Assembly (NCBI RefSeq): GCF_013375555.1
Contig: NZ_JABXWB010000001.1
Location: 2,480,001 to 2,544,000 of the forward strand
Length of the DNA stretch: 64,000 bases
Origin: Sphingobium sp. EM0848
GTDB lineage: Bacteria; Pseudomonadota; Alphaproteobacteria; Sphingomonadales; Sphingomonadaceae
Direction: 5' to 3'
Part shown: positions 17,801-25,398 of the stretch, one piece after another
Position numbering within the stretch: the stretch's first letter is position 1
Layout of the letters: each line of letters starts with the position of its first letter
Program-made: the position numbers and the translations under genes
Notes under the pieces: generated by a model
What the model was told of the DNA's origin: nothing
Databases searched by the model: none
What the model saw: the letters and a program-made list of their open reading frames with translations, nothing else

Positions 17801-17845
17801 ATTAGCCCTTTTGCACTTGTGAGATCAAGGTGATTTTTTCACCGG

Positions 17846-18928
17846 ATGATCGCAGGCAAGCCCTGTTCCCTCCGCCCGCCTTCCATGGCAAGACCAGCCG
17901 ATGTTCATCCCTCCCTTCCACCGCTGATGCCCAGCATTCGCGACGTCGCGGCGCTGGCTCGCGTATCGATCAAGACTGTGTCCCGCGTCGTCAACAAGGC
18001 GCCCAATGTCAGCGAGGAATTGCGTCAACGGGTCACGGCGGCGATCGACCAGCTCGATTATCGCCCCAACCAGTCGGCGCGTCGGCTGGCCGGCGGGCGG
18101 TCGTTCATGATCGCTTTCCTCTACAACAACCCCGCGCCGTCCTATAATAGCGGGATTCAGTCAGGCGCGGCGAACCGATGCCGGGATCTGGGCTATCATC
18201 TGGTGGTCGAACCAATGCCGCTGGCCGGGGAAGAGCGGCTTGCCATCCTCGACCGCCTTGTCGCCGCCTTGCGGCCCGACGGCGTGTTCCTGGTGCCGCC
18301 GCTTTCCGACGATGCCCATCTGCTCCAACGCCTGTCCGACCTGAAACTGCCCTGCGCCCGGATCGCCGGATCGGTGATGGGGGAAAGCTTCAACATTCCG
18401 ACCCCCGATCGCGCAGCGGGGCGGATGATCGCGGACCATCTGATTGGCCTCGGTCATCGCCGCATCGGCGTGATCACGCCTCCCGCCGGCCATCGGGCCG
18501 CCATGCAGCGCATCGAAGGCTTTCGCGACGGTCTGGCCGCTGCCAATCTGCCCCTCGATCAAACGCTGTTCGTGGAAGGGTCGTTCGATTTCAGCTCCGG
18601 AATCGCGGCGGCCGAAACATTGCTGACCCGAAGCGAGCGCCCGACCGCGATCTTCGCCACCAATGACGATATGGCGCTGGGCGCCCTGACCGTCGCCCAC
18701 CGGCTGACGCTGCGCGTGCCCGAAGAATTGTCGGTGGTCGGCTTTGACGACACGCCCGCCGGCCTCACTGCCTGGCCGCCGCTCACCACCGTCAGCCAGC
18801 CGCTGGAGGCGATGGGCAGCGCCGTGATCGACACGCTGGTGGGAGATTCCGACGCCGCGCCGCAATTCACCTTCAAGCTGGTGCAGCGCGGCAGTTCGGG
18901 ACCGGCGCCCGATCAGCCCGCAAACTGA
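17846..18928 (+). CDS. LacI-family transcriptional regulator
   Basis: Up to 360 residues. The DNA-binding headpiece begins at SIRDVAALARVSIKTVSRVVNKAPNVS, whose first Met is at 17927; ATGs at 17846 and 17885 give N-terminal extensions and none has a good ribosome site, perhaps because the IS630 element lies just upstream. The hinge (DYRPNQSARRLAGG) and the periplasmic-binding-protein-like core (HLIGLGHRRIGVITPPAGHRAAM, AIFATNDDMALGAL) are intact. LacI proteins repress sugar genes until a sugar binds. Convergent and overlapping by 16 bases with the lactonase gene, it probably controls part of the arabinose locus. Confidence 0.9.
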   Translation: MIAGKPCSLRPPSMARPADVHPSLPPLMPSIRDVAALARVSIKTVSRVVNKAPNVSEELRQRVTAAIDQLDYRPNQSARRLAGGRSFMIAFLYNNPAPSYNSGIQSGAANRCRDLGYHLVVEPMPLAGEERLAILDRLVAALRPDGVFLVPPLSDDAHLLQRLSDLKLPCARIAGSVMGESFNIPTPDRAAGRMIADHLIGLGHRRIGVITPPAGHRAAMQRIEGFRDGLAAANLPLDQTLFVEGSFDFSSGIAAAETLLTRSERPTAIFATNDDMALGALTVAHRLTLRVPEELSVVGFDDTPAGLTAWPPLTTVSQPLEAMGSAVIDTLVGDSDAAPQFTFKLVQRGSSGPAPDQPAN

Positions 18929-19770
18929 TGGGTCGGCAGGCCCCGAACGCCTGGAAAGACCTCAAAAAAGGCACCGTCATATTCCGTTTCGGGCAGTCCG
19001 ATGGAAGCGGAGCTGACGAACATCCGGTCCAGCTCCTCCCCGGCGAAGCAGATATTCGTCACCTGCTTCGCGGGCAGCGCGATCGACCGATCCAGCTTCC
19101 CGTCGGGCGTGAAGCGGCTGATCCGCCCGCCGCCCCAATGGGCAACCCAGAGATGCGCTTCCGCATCCACCGTCATCCCGTCGGGATAGCCATCCTCCTC
19201 GGCAAAACGGATGAAGGGCTGGCGGTCGCTGATCCCGCCCTCCGCCGTACGCGCGAAGCGATAGATTTCCCGTTTGACCGTATCGCTATGATAGAGCCAC
19301 TGTCCGCAGGGTGAAAAGGCCGGACCATTGGGCACATGATAGCCGCTGTCCTGCACCGCCCAGCTTCCATCCGGATCGAGCCGGTAGAGCGCGCCGACAT
19401 CCTCCGCCTCCGCCATGTCCATCGTGCCGCACCAGATGGCGCCGCTCGCATCGGCCTTGCCATCATTCATCCGGCTGCCGGGCCGATGCGGTTCGGGATC
19501 GCCGACCGGCATGATCGCCAGCGGATCGAGTGTGATCCGCGCGAAACCGCTCTGGAACCCACCGATAAAGCCGCCGCTGGCTCGCTCGGCCACCCAGCCC
19601 AGCGGTTCGGGCATGGCCCAGCGCCGGATGGCGCCGTCATCGAGCGACAGCCGGTTGAGCGCGGGCGCAAGGATGTCGACCCAATAGACCGCATTGTCCC
19701 GCGCCGACCACAGCGTCCCCTCGCCCAGCATATCGCGCGCATCGCGATCAATTCTGCGCCATTCGGTCAT
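18913..19770 (-). CDS. SMP-30/gluconolactonase-family lactonase (probable L-arabinonolactonase)
   Basis: 285 residues forming a six-bladed propeller of the SMP-30/LRE family: metal ligands are expected in MLGEGTLW (Glu), HVPNGPAFS (Asn) and DGYPDGMTVD (Asp). Family members hydrolyse aldonolactones. In the non-phosphorylating route, L-arabinono-1,4-lactone released by arabinose dehydrogenase is opened to L-arabonate; the dehydrogenase is encoded 5 kb away, which supports that substrate. The gene lies 11 bases after the aldose epimerase stop on the same strand, so the two form an operon. Confidence 0.85.
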   Translation of the reverse strand: MTEWRRIDRDARDMLGEGTLWSARDNAVYWVDILAPALNRLSLDDGAIRRWAMPEPLGWVAERASGGFIGGFQSGFARITLDPLAIMPVGDPEPHRPGSRMNDGKADASGAIWCGTMDMAEAEDVGALYRLDPDGSWAVQDSGYHVPNGPAFSPCGQWLYHSDTVKREIYRFARTAEGGISDRQPFIRFAEEDGYPDGMTVDAEAHLWVAHWGGGRISRFTPDGKLDRSIALPAKQVTNICFAGEELDRMFVSSASIGLPETEYDGAFFEVFPGVRGLPTHQFAG

Positions 19771-19781
19771 GTCCGTTCCCC

Positions 19782-20939
19782 TCAGCGCTTGACTGACAGA
19801 CGATAGATCATCTGATGGTGATAGGGCTTGCCGGGATCGACCCGCGCCGAAAGGAACTTCGGCTGGTTGGGGGCATCGGGAAATTTCTGCGGCTCCAGCG
19901 CAATGCCATCCCCCATGCGGTAGAGATGCCCCTGCTTCCCCACCAGCGTGCCATCCAGGAAATTACCCGCATAGAATTGCACGCCCGGCTCGGTGCTCAA
20001 CACTTCGAGCACACGGCCCGAAGCCTGATCTTCCAGTCGCGCGGCCAGTTCCGGCGTCCTGGTCGCCCCCTTGTCCAGAGCGAAATTATGATCATAGCCG
20101 CGCCCGGCAACAATCTGCGCATCGCGGCCGTCGCGAATGCCGTCCGCCACCCGGCGGGGCGCGCGGAAATCGAACATAGTGCCGTCCACCGGCTTCAGTT
20201 CACCAGTCGGGATCAGATTCGCGTCGACCGGCGTGAAGGCCTTGGCCGGAATGGTCAGCAGATGACCCAAGGCACCATCGGGCGCGCCCTCCCCCGCCAG
20301 ATTGAAGATCGCATGGTTAGTCATGTTGACGATAGTCGGCTTGCTGGTTCTGGCGTCGAAGGCAATGCCCAGATTGCCCGCCTCATCCAGCGTATAGGTG
20401 ACGGTGGTGTCGAGCTGGCCCGGATAGCCCGAATCACCATCGGGACTCATGTAGGACAAAATCAGCGTGGCGGTCGGCCCGCTCTTCAGCGACACGACCT
20501 TCCACACCTGCTTGTCGAAGCCCTTGCCCCCGCCATGCAGCGTGTTCACCTTGTCGTTGAGCGGCAGTTGATAGCCCTTGCCGTCCAGCGTGAACTTGCC
20601 GCCGGCGATGCGGTTGGCATAGCGGCCCACGGTCACGCCAAAATAATTGGGATGGTCGACATAGCCGGCCAGATCGTCATAGCCGAGCATGACATCGGCC
20701 ACCTTGCCCCGGCGATCCGGCCCGGCCAGCTTCTGCAAGGTCGCGCCATAGGTCAGGATGGTGGCAGAAACCCCCTGTCCGTTTTTGAGCGTGATCGCCT
20801 CGATCGCGGTGCCGTCGGACAGCGTGCCGGCAGGGGCGCGGCTGGCCTCCGCCGCCAGTGCAGTGGCGCTTGTCATCACACACAAGGCACCGTATGACAA
20901 CGTTGCCAAGACTGATCTGTTCATAAAGGCCTTTCGCAT
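19782..20939 (-). CDS. galM: Periplasmic aldose 1-epimerase (mutarotase)
   Basis: 385 residues starting MRKAFMNRSVLATLSYG with a signal peptide cut after TALAAE; GGAGGAACTGC precedes the ATG at 20939. Galactose mutarotase fold with catalytic His segments NTLHGGGKGFDKQVW and MTNHAIFNLAG and a C-terminal Glu in TEPGVQFYAGN. It interconverts the anomers of aldoses; export to the periplasm suits handling sugars freed by the GH51/GH43 enzymes before uptake. Transcribed as an operon with the lactonase and divergently from the permease. Confidence 0.9.
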   Translation of the reverse strand: MRKAFMNRSVLATLSYGALCVMTSATALAAEASRAPAGTLSDGTAIEAITLKNGQGVSATILTYGATLQKLAGPDRRGKVADVMLGYDDLAGYVDHPNYFGVTVGRYANRIAGGKFTLDGKGYQLPLNDKVNTLHGGGKGFDKQVWKVVSLKSGPTATLILSYMSPDGDSGYPGQLDTTVTYTLDEAGNLGIAFDARTSKPTIVNMTNHAIFNLAGEGAPDGALGHLLTIPAKAFTPVDANLIPTGELKPVDGTMFDFRAPRRVADGIRDGRDAQIVAGRGYDHNFALDKGATRTPELAARLEDQASGRVLEVLSTEPGVQFYAGNFLDGTLVGKQGHLYRMGDGIALEPQKFPDAPNQPKFLSARVDPGKPYHHQMIYRLSVKR

Positions 20940-20981
20940 GCAGTTCCTCCCGGACGCCATTGACGCGCCGCGGGCAGAGAT

Positions 20982-20992
20982 ATACTCCTACA
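20982..20992. promoter_or_regulatory. Putative operator of the arabinose locus, copy 1
   Basis: ATACTCCTACA in the 110-base divergent region between the epimerase and permease genes. Read on the reverse strand it is TGTAGGAGTAT, sharing most positions with TGTCGGAGTAAT at 23293 and with sites before the TonB receptor. It is the weakest of the three copies. The binding regulator is unknown. Confidence 0.35.
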
Positions 20993-21054
20993 AAATAATC
21001 GGGCGCAACCCTGTTCCGGCGGCGCTTCTTTTCGACTTTTCCGGAGAAGGATGA

Positions 21055-22359
21055 ATGGCAGGACCCATTTCCTCTGCTGCGGCGCCCGCCGCGGCCTATA
21101 ATCCCGGCACGCGCTACGGCCCTGCCCTGACCTTGCTCGCCAGCCTCTTCTTCATGTGGGGCTTCATCACCGTCATCAACAACACGCTGCTGCCGCATCT
21201 GCGCAGCGTGTTCGAACTCAGCTACACCCAGACGACGCTGATCGAATCAGTGTGGTTCATCGCCTATTTCGTCGCCTCCATCCCGTCTGCGAAGCTGATC
21301 GAGCGGATCGGCTACCAGAAATCGCTGGTGACGGGCCTGCTCATCATGGCGGCAGGCGCGCTGGGCATGATGCTGGCCGCCAGCATCCCCTCCTATGGCG
21401 TCACGCTGGTCATGCTGTTCGTGATCGCCAGCGGCATCACCCTGCTTCAGGTCGCCGCCAACCCCTATGTCGCGGTGGTCGGCAAGCCCGAAACCGCGTC
21501 CTCGCGCCTCAACCTTGTGCAGGCGATGAATTCGGCAGGGACAATGCTGGCGCCGATGTTCGGCGCTTATCTGATCCTCGGCCGGTCGAAGAGCGGCACG
21601 GCGGAGGCCGGGGCGGTCATCAGCCAGGCCGAACGCCTGGCCGACGCCCAGTCTGTGATCCTGCCCTATGGCCTGGTCGCGGTGGTGCTGGTGATGCTGG
21701 CGGTCGTGATCGCGCGCTTCCCCCTACCCGCCATGGGTGCGTCCGCCCAGCGTCTCGCCAAGGAAGAACGGAAGAAACATTCGCTGTGGGCGCACCGCAA
21801 TCTGGTGTTCGGCATCCCGGCGATCTTCATCTACCTGATCGCGGAAATCGGCGTCGCCAACCTGTTCGTGAACTTCGTCAGCCAGCCCGACATCGCCAAT
21901 CTGACCCATGAGCAGGCCGGGCGCTATCTCAGTTTCCTCTGGGGCGGCATGATGGTCGGCCGTTTCGCCGGTTCCGCGATCATGCAACGCTTCGACGCGG
22001 GCAATGTCCTGGCGACCTTCTCGGTTGGCGCCTTCATCGTGATGATGACCACCGTCTTCGCCCATGGCCCCGTCGCCATGTGGTCGCTGATTCTGGTCGG
22101 ACTGTTCCACTCGATCATGTTCCCGACCATCTTCACGCTTGGAATCAAGGGGCTTGGACCGCTGACCGAGGAAGGCTCCGGCCTGTTGATCATGGCGATC
22201 GCCGGTGGTGCGCTGGTGGTGGTGCAGGGCTATCTGGCGGACCATTTCGGATTGCAGACAAGTTTCCTGCTCACCGCCGTCTGCGAACTCTACATTCTCT
22301 TCTACGCGCTGTGGGGGTCGAAGCCGACCCACGCGCTGCCCGATCAGCAGATCGGGTAA
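21055..22359 (+). CDS. FucP-type sugar:proton symporter (MFS)
   Basis: 434 residues with 12 predicted transmembrane helices. FucP-family landmarks include LASLFFMWGFITVINNTLLPHL, QVAANPYVAVVGKPETASSRLNL (shown in part) and SGLLIMAIAGGALV. The family imports L-fucose, galactose, glucose or arabinose with protons across the inner membrane. In this locus L-arabinose is the likely cargo (inference). The ATG at 21055 follows GGAGAAGG. Divergent from the epimerase operon; a strong terminator follows the stop. Confidence 0.88.
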   Translation: MAGPISSAAAPAAAYNPGTRYGPALTLLASLFFMWGFITVINNTLLPHLRSVFELSYTQTTLIESVWFIAYFVASIPSAKLIERIGYQKSLVTGLLIMAAGALGMMLAASIPSYGVTLVMLFVIASGITLLQVAANPYVAVVGKPETASSRLNLVQAMNSAGTMLAPMFGAYLILGRSKSGTAEAGAVISQAERLADAQSVILPYGLVAVVLVMLAVVIARFPLPAMGASAQRLAKEERKKHSLWAHRNLVFGIPAIFIYLIAEIGVANLFVNFVSQPDIANLTHEQAGRYLSFLWGGMMVGRFAGSAIMQRFDAGNVLATFSVGAFIVMMTTVFAHGPVAMWSLILVGLFHSIMFPTIFTLGIKGLGPLTEEGSGLLIMAIAGGALVVVQGYLADHFGLQTSFLLTAVCELYILFYALWGSKPTHALPDQQIG

Positions 22360-22390
22360 TCAGGGACCGAGGGTCGCCTTCCCGAAACCG

Positions 22391-22426
22391 AAAAGGCCGG
22401 AGCGGGATGTTCGCTCCGGCCTTTTT
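22391..22426. terminator. Strong bidirectional terminator
   Basis: Stem AAAAGGCCGGAGCG (22391-22404) and CGCTCCGGCCTTTTT (22412-22426), A-run on one side and T-run on the other, between the convergent permease and FadR-type genes. Confidence 0.9.
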
Positions 22427-22455
22427 CATGTCCATCCCTTGGGAGGATCAGCACC

Positions 22456-23211
22456 TCACCGCGTCATGGCGCTGGCCGTATCCTCCAGCGCCAGATCGAC
22501 CAGAACGCCCATCGCTTCCGCCGCGGCCGCCCCGTCGCCTGCGGCAATGGCATCATATACCCGCACATGGTCCGGGATCGGATTGCGCGGCAGGGCGCGA
22601 GCGCGTTGCTTGAACTGGGTCGTCCAGTTGACCGCCGCGCCGATGCTGGCCGACAGCGTCTGCAGCGCATCATTGCGCGTCGCATTCAGGATGGCATTGT
22701 GGAAATCGCGGTCCGCCGACCGTCCCGCCTCGGTCGCCAGCGTATGGCGGCGCATCGCGGCCAGCGCGTCCTTCATCAGCCTGATGTCGTCCTTGGTCCG
22801 CCGCTGCGCCGCCAGCCGCGCCGCCGCCGGCTCGACAATGGCGCGCAGTTCGAACAGGTCGCGCACGAACTGCACGTCCGGCTCCCCGGCAAAGGCCCAG
22901 GCCAGCACTTCGGGATCGAGCAGGTTCCAGCGGTTGCGCGGCAACACGCGCGTCCCCGCCTTGGGCCGGCTTTCCACCAGCCCCTTGGCGGTCAGCACCT
23001 GAATCGCCTCGCGATAGGCGCTGCGCGACACTTCCAGTTCCTCGGCAAAGGCGACTTCACCCGACAGCACGTCGCCCGGCGCATATTGGCCAGACAAGAT
23101 CGCTGTTCCCAGCTTGTGCGCAATGGCGCCGTGCAGGCGCCTGCCGGGTCCACGCGCCTCCTTGGCGGCGGCGCCTTCAACCCCCTTCAAAGACCCCTTT
23201 TTCTCAGCCAT
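22456..23211 (-). CDS. FadR-family (GntR superfamily) transcriptional regulator
   Basis: 251 residues: winged-helix domain (LGTAILSGQYAPGDVLSGE, EVSRSAYREAIQVLTAKG) and an all-helical FCD ligand domain with metal-binding pattern FELRAIVEPAAARLA and DRDFHNAIL. FCD regulators respond to acids such as sugar acids. The gene is divergent from the araD1 operon, with the TGTCGGAGTAAT site between them, so control of that operon and of itself is likely. A candidate ligand is 2-keto-3-deoxy-arabonate or arabonate (inference). Start chosen on GGAGGAG upstream of the ATG. Confidence 0.9.
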   Translation of the reverse strand: MAEKKGSLKGVEGAAAKEARGPGRRLHGAIAHKLGTAILSGQYAPGDVLSGEVAFAEELEVSRSAYREAIQVLTAKGLVESRPKAGTRVLPRNRWNLLDPEVLAWAFAGEPDVQFVRDLFELRAIVEPAAARLAAQRRTKDDIRLMKDALAAMRRHTLATEAGRSADRDFHNAILNATRNDALQTLSASIGAAVNWTTQFKQRARALPRNPIPDHVRVYDAIAAGDGAAAAEAMGVLVDLALEDTASAMTR

Positions 23212-23292
23212 TCATGCTCCTCCGCACCCCTCCTTAGCAGTCGATCCGGCCGCGTAAAACACAATCATTGCCTTCGCGGGCTTCCTGTAATA

Positions 23293-23304
23293 TGTCGGAG
23301 TAAT
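23293..23304. promoter_or_regulatory. Putative operator of the arabinose locus, copy 2
   Basis: TGTCGGAGTAAT in the FadR/araD1 intergenic region, preceded by a second GTAATA (23288-23293). The same core occurs upstream of the TonB receptor (CAGAGTAAT and, inverted, ATTACTCCG). It ends directly before the ribosome site of a 13-codon frame. Assigning it to FadR rather than LacI is inference from position. Confidence 0.5.
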
Positions 23305-23316
23305 AAGGAGATTCAC

Positions 23317-23358
23317 ATGGCGGATAAATGCCCAACCTTCAAACAGCAGGGCAGGTAG
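23317..23358 (+). CDS. 13-codon leader-type reading frame upstream of araD1
   Basis: ATG to TAG frame encoding MADKCPTFKQQGR, preceded by AAGGAG exactly 6 bases upstream, a better ribosome site than most genes in the window. It lies between the putative operator and the araD1 start 100 bases downstream. It has no recognisable attenuator peptide (no run of one amino acid). It could be a translated leader, a remnant, or coincidence. Confidence 0.3.
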   Translation: MADKCPTFKQQGR

Positions 23359-23458
23359 ATCGCCGCGCGGCAGTCTCGCGCTTACCAAATGACTGACAAT
23401 TTTGCTTTTCGATGAAATTTGGCCAGCGCCGGCAGAGGCGCGCGGGAGGAGATTTTTC

Positions 23459-24451
23459 ATGACTTTGCGCCTGTTGCAGCACCGTGCCGACCATGGCGCC
23501 CGCTCCGTCATCGCCGCGGAGGACGACGCAGCCCATTTCCTGATCGGCGTGGACAGCATCCGCACGCTGGCGCTGGACGCCATCGCCAAGGGTGTCACGC
23601 TGGCTGAGGCCGTTGCTGCCATCGCCAAGGGCGACGCCGTCGACATCGCTGCCGAATTCGAAGCGGGCCGCCTGCTCGCCCCGATCGATCATGATGATCC
23701 CGCCCATGTGCAACTGACCGGCACTGGCCTCACCCATCTTGGTTCCGCCGAGGGTCGCGACAAGATGCACCGCGAAGCCGCCTCCGCCGAGACCAAGACC
23801 GATTCGATGCGCATGTTCCTGGAAGGGCTGGAAGACGGCAAACCCGCCCCCGGCGCAATCGGCCAGCAGCCCGAATGGTTCTACAAGGGTGACGGATCGC
23901 AGCTTGTCGGCCCGACCGATCCGCTGACCATGCCCGCCTTCGCGCAGGATGGCGGCGAGGAACCAGAAATCGCCGGCATCTACATCATCGGCCCCAATGG
24001 CCGGCCCTATCGGCTCGGCCTCGCGCTCGCCAATGAGTTCAGCGACCATGTGACCGAGCGGCACAATTATCTGTGGCTCGCCCATAGCAAGCTGCGCCAG
24101 GCCTCGCTTGGTCCCGAACTGCTGGTCGGCCCCGCGCCCGAGCATATCGAGGGCAGCAGCCGCATCCTGCGCAATGGCGAAACCCTCTGGGAAAAGCCGT
24201 TCCTGTCGGGCGAAGGCAATATGTCGCACAGCCTGGCCAATCTGGAACATCATCATTTCAAATATGACCTGTTCCGCCGCCCCGGCGACGTGCATGTCCA
24301 TTTCTACGGCACGGCGACCCTGTCCTTCACCGACGGCGTGCAGACCCAGGAAGGCGATGTGTTCGAAATCCTCGCCACGCCCTTCACCCTGCCGGTGCGC
24401 AACCCGCTGAAGCGCGCAGCGCCGGTCGAAGTGACCATCCAAGTCCTCTAA
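23459..24451 (+). CDS. FAH-family AraD1/GguC protein (probable 2-keto-3-deoxy-L-arabonate dehydratase)
   Basis: 330 residues from the ATG at 23459 (GGAGGAG upstream; the frame is open 19 codons further). Matches the GguC/AraD1 branch of the fumarylacetoacetate hydrolase superfamily, with metal-binding region AGIYIIGPNGRPYRLG, ALANEFSDHVTERHN and a C-terminal DVHVHFYGTATLSF. Family members dehydrate 2-keto-3-deoxy pentonates to 2-oxoglutarate semialdehyde. It is the first enzyme gene of an operon continuing with L-arabinose dehydrogenase 4 bases downstream, which fixes the arabinose context. Confidence 0.85.
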   Translation: MTLRLLQHRADHGARSVIAAEDDAAHFLIGVDSIRTLALDAIAKGVTLAEAVAAIAKGDAVDIAAEFEAGRLLAPIDHDDPAHVQLTGTGLTHLGSAEGRDKMHREAASAETKTDSMRMFLEGLEDGKPAPGAIGQQPEWFYKGDGSQLVGPTDPLTMPAFAQDGGEEPEIAGIYIIGPNGRPYRLGLALANEFSDHVTERHNYLWLAHSKLRQASLGPELLVGPAPEHIEGSSRILRNGETLWEKPFLSGEGNMSHSLANLEHHHFKYDLFRRPGDVHVHFYGTATLSFTDGVQTQEGDVFEILATPFTLPVRNPLKRAAPVEVTIQVL

Positions 24452-24455
24452 GGCC

Positions 24456-25382
24456 ATGGACCCGATCCGCATCGCCATCGTCGGCATCGGCAAGATCGCG
24501 CGGGACCAGCATGTCCCCGCGATCCGGGGCAACAGCGCCTTCAGCCTCGCCGCGACCGTCAGCCCGCAGGATGCGGGGCTGGACGGCATACCGCATCATG
24601 CCAGCCTGGACGCCTTGCTGTCGGAGGGACCCGCTGTTGATGCCATCGCGCTCTGCACCCCGCCGCAGGTCCGCTACGAGTTGGCGTCGCAGGCCCTGGC
24701 GCGCGGCATCCATCTGTTCCTTGAAAAGCCGCCCGGCGCCACGCTGGCCGAGGTCGCCGCGCTGGAGGCGCAGGCGTCCAGGGTGGGCGTCAGCCTGTTT
24801 GCGGCCTGGCACTCGCGCTTTGCCGCCGGAGTGGCCCCGGCCCGCGCCTGGCTGGCCGAGCGCCGGATCGACAAGGTTTCCATCGTCTGGCGGGAGGATG
24901 TGCGCGTCTGGCATCCGGGTCAGGCGTGGATCTGGCAACCCGGCGGACTCGGCGTGTTCGATCCGGGCATCAATGCGCTGTCCATCGTCACCCACATCCT
25001 GCCGCGCCCCTTCTTCCTGAAGGACGCCTGCCTTGTGCTGCCGGAAAACCGCGCCGCACCGATCGCCGCCGACCTCGCTTTCCGCGACACCGGCGGCGCG
25101 GACATCCATATGGACCTCGACTGGCGCCAGACCGGCCCGCAAAGCTGGGACATCATCGTCGAAACCGACGCGGGCACGCTGAAGCTCAGCCAGGGCGGCG
25201 CCGTGCTGTCGCTGCCCAGCGGCACCGAGCATGGCGAGGATATCGAATATGCGGGCCTCTACAGCCGCTTCGCCACGCTGATCCGCAGCGGACGCAGCGA
25301 TGTGGACACGACCCCGCTGCGCCTCGTCGCGGACGCGTTCCTGCGCGGCAAGCGTGAAACCACCGACGCATTTTACGATTGA
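24456..25382 (+). CDS. Gfo/Idh-family L-arabinose 1-dehydrogenase
   Basis: 308 residues. NAD(P)-binding Rossmann motif RIAIVGIGKIARDQHVPAI, catalytic EKPPGATLAE, and the long block WREDVRVWHPGQAWIW followed by PGGLGVFDPGINALS, which closely resembles the Azospirillum L-arabinose 1-dehydrogenase that starts the non-phosphorylating pathway. Product: L-arabinono-1,4-lactone. It starts 4 bases after araD1 and is followed by secreted arabinanases, so this is a single catabolic operon. D-galactose is a common second substrate for this group. Confidence 0.88.
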   Translation: MDPIRIAIVGIGKIARDQHVPAIRGNSAFSLAATVSPQDAGLDGIPHHASLDALLSEGPAVDAIALCTPPQVRYELASQALARGIHLFLEKPPGATLAEVAALEAQASRVGVSLFAAWHSRFAAGVAPARAWLAERRIDKVSIVWREDVRVWHPGQAWIWQPGGLGVFDPGINALSIVTHILPRPFFLKDACLVLPENRAAPIAADLAFRDTGGADIHMDLDWRQTGPQSWDIIVETDAGTLKLSQGGAVLSLPSGTEHGEDIEYAGLYSRFATLIRSGRSDVDTTPLRLVADAFLRGKRETTDAFYD

Positions 25383-25398
25383 ATTCAGGGAGAGAAGA

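Noticed and set aside
17829..17843. Hairpin GGTGATTTTTTCACC as terminator of the IS630 transposase
   Set aside because: The stem is only 5 bp with an internal T-run and no T-run after it; more likely chance.
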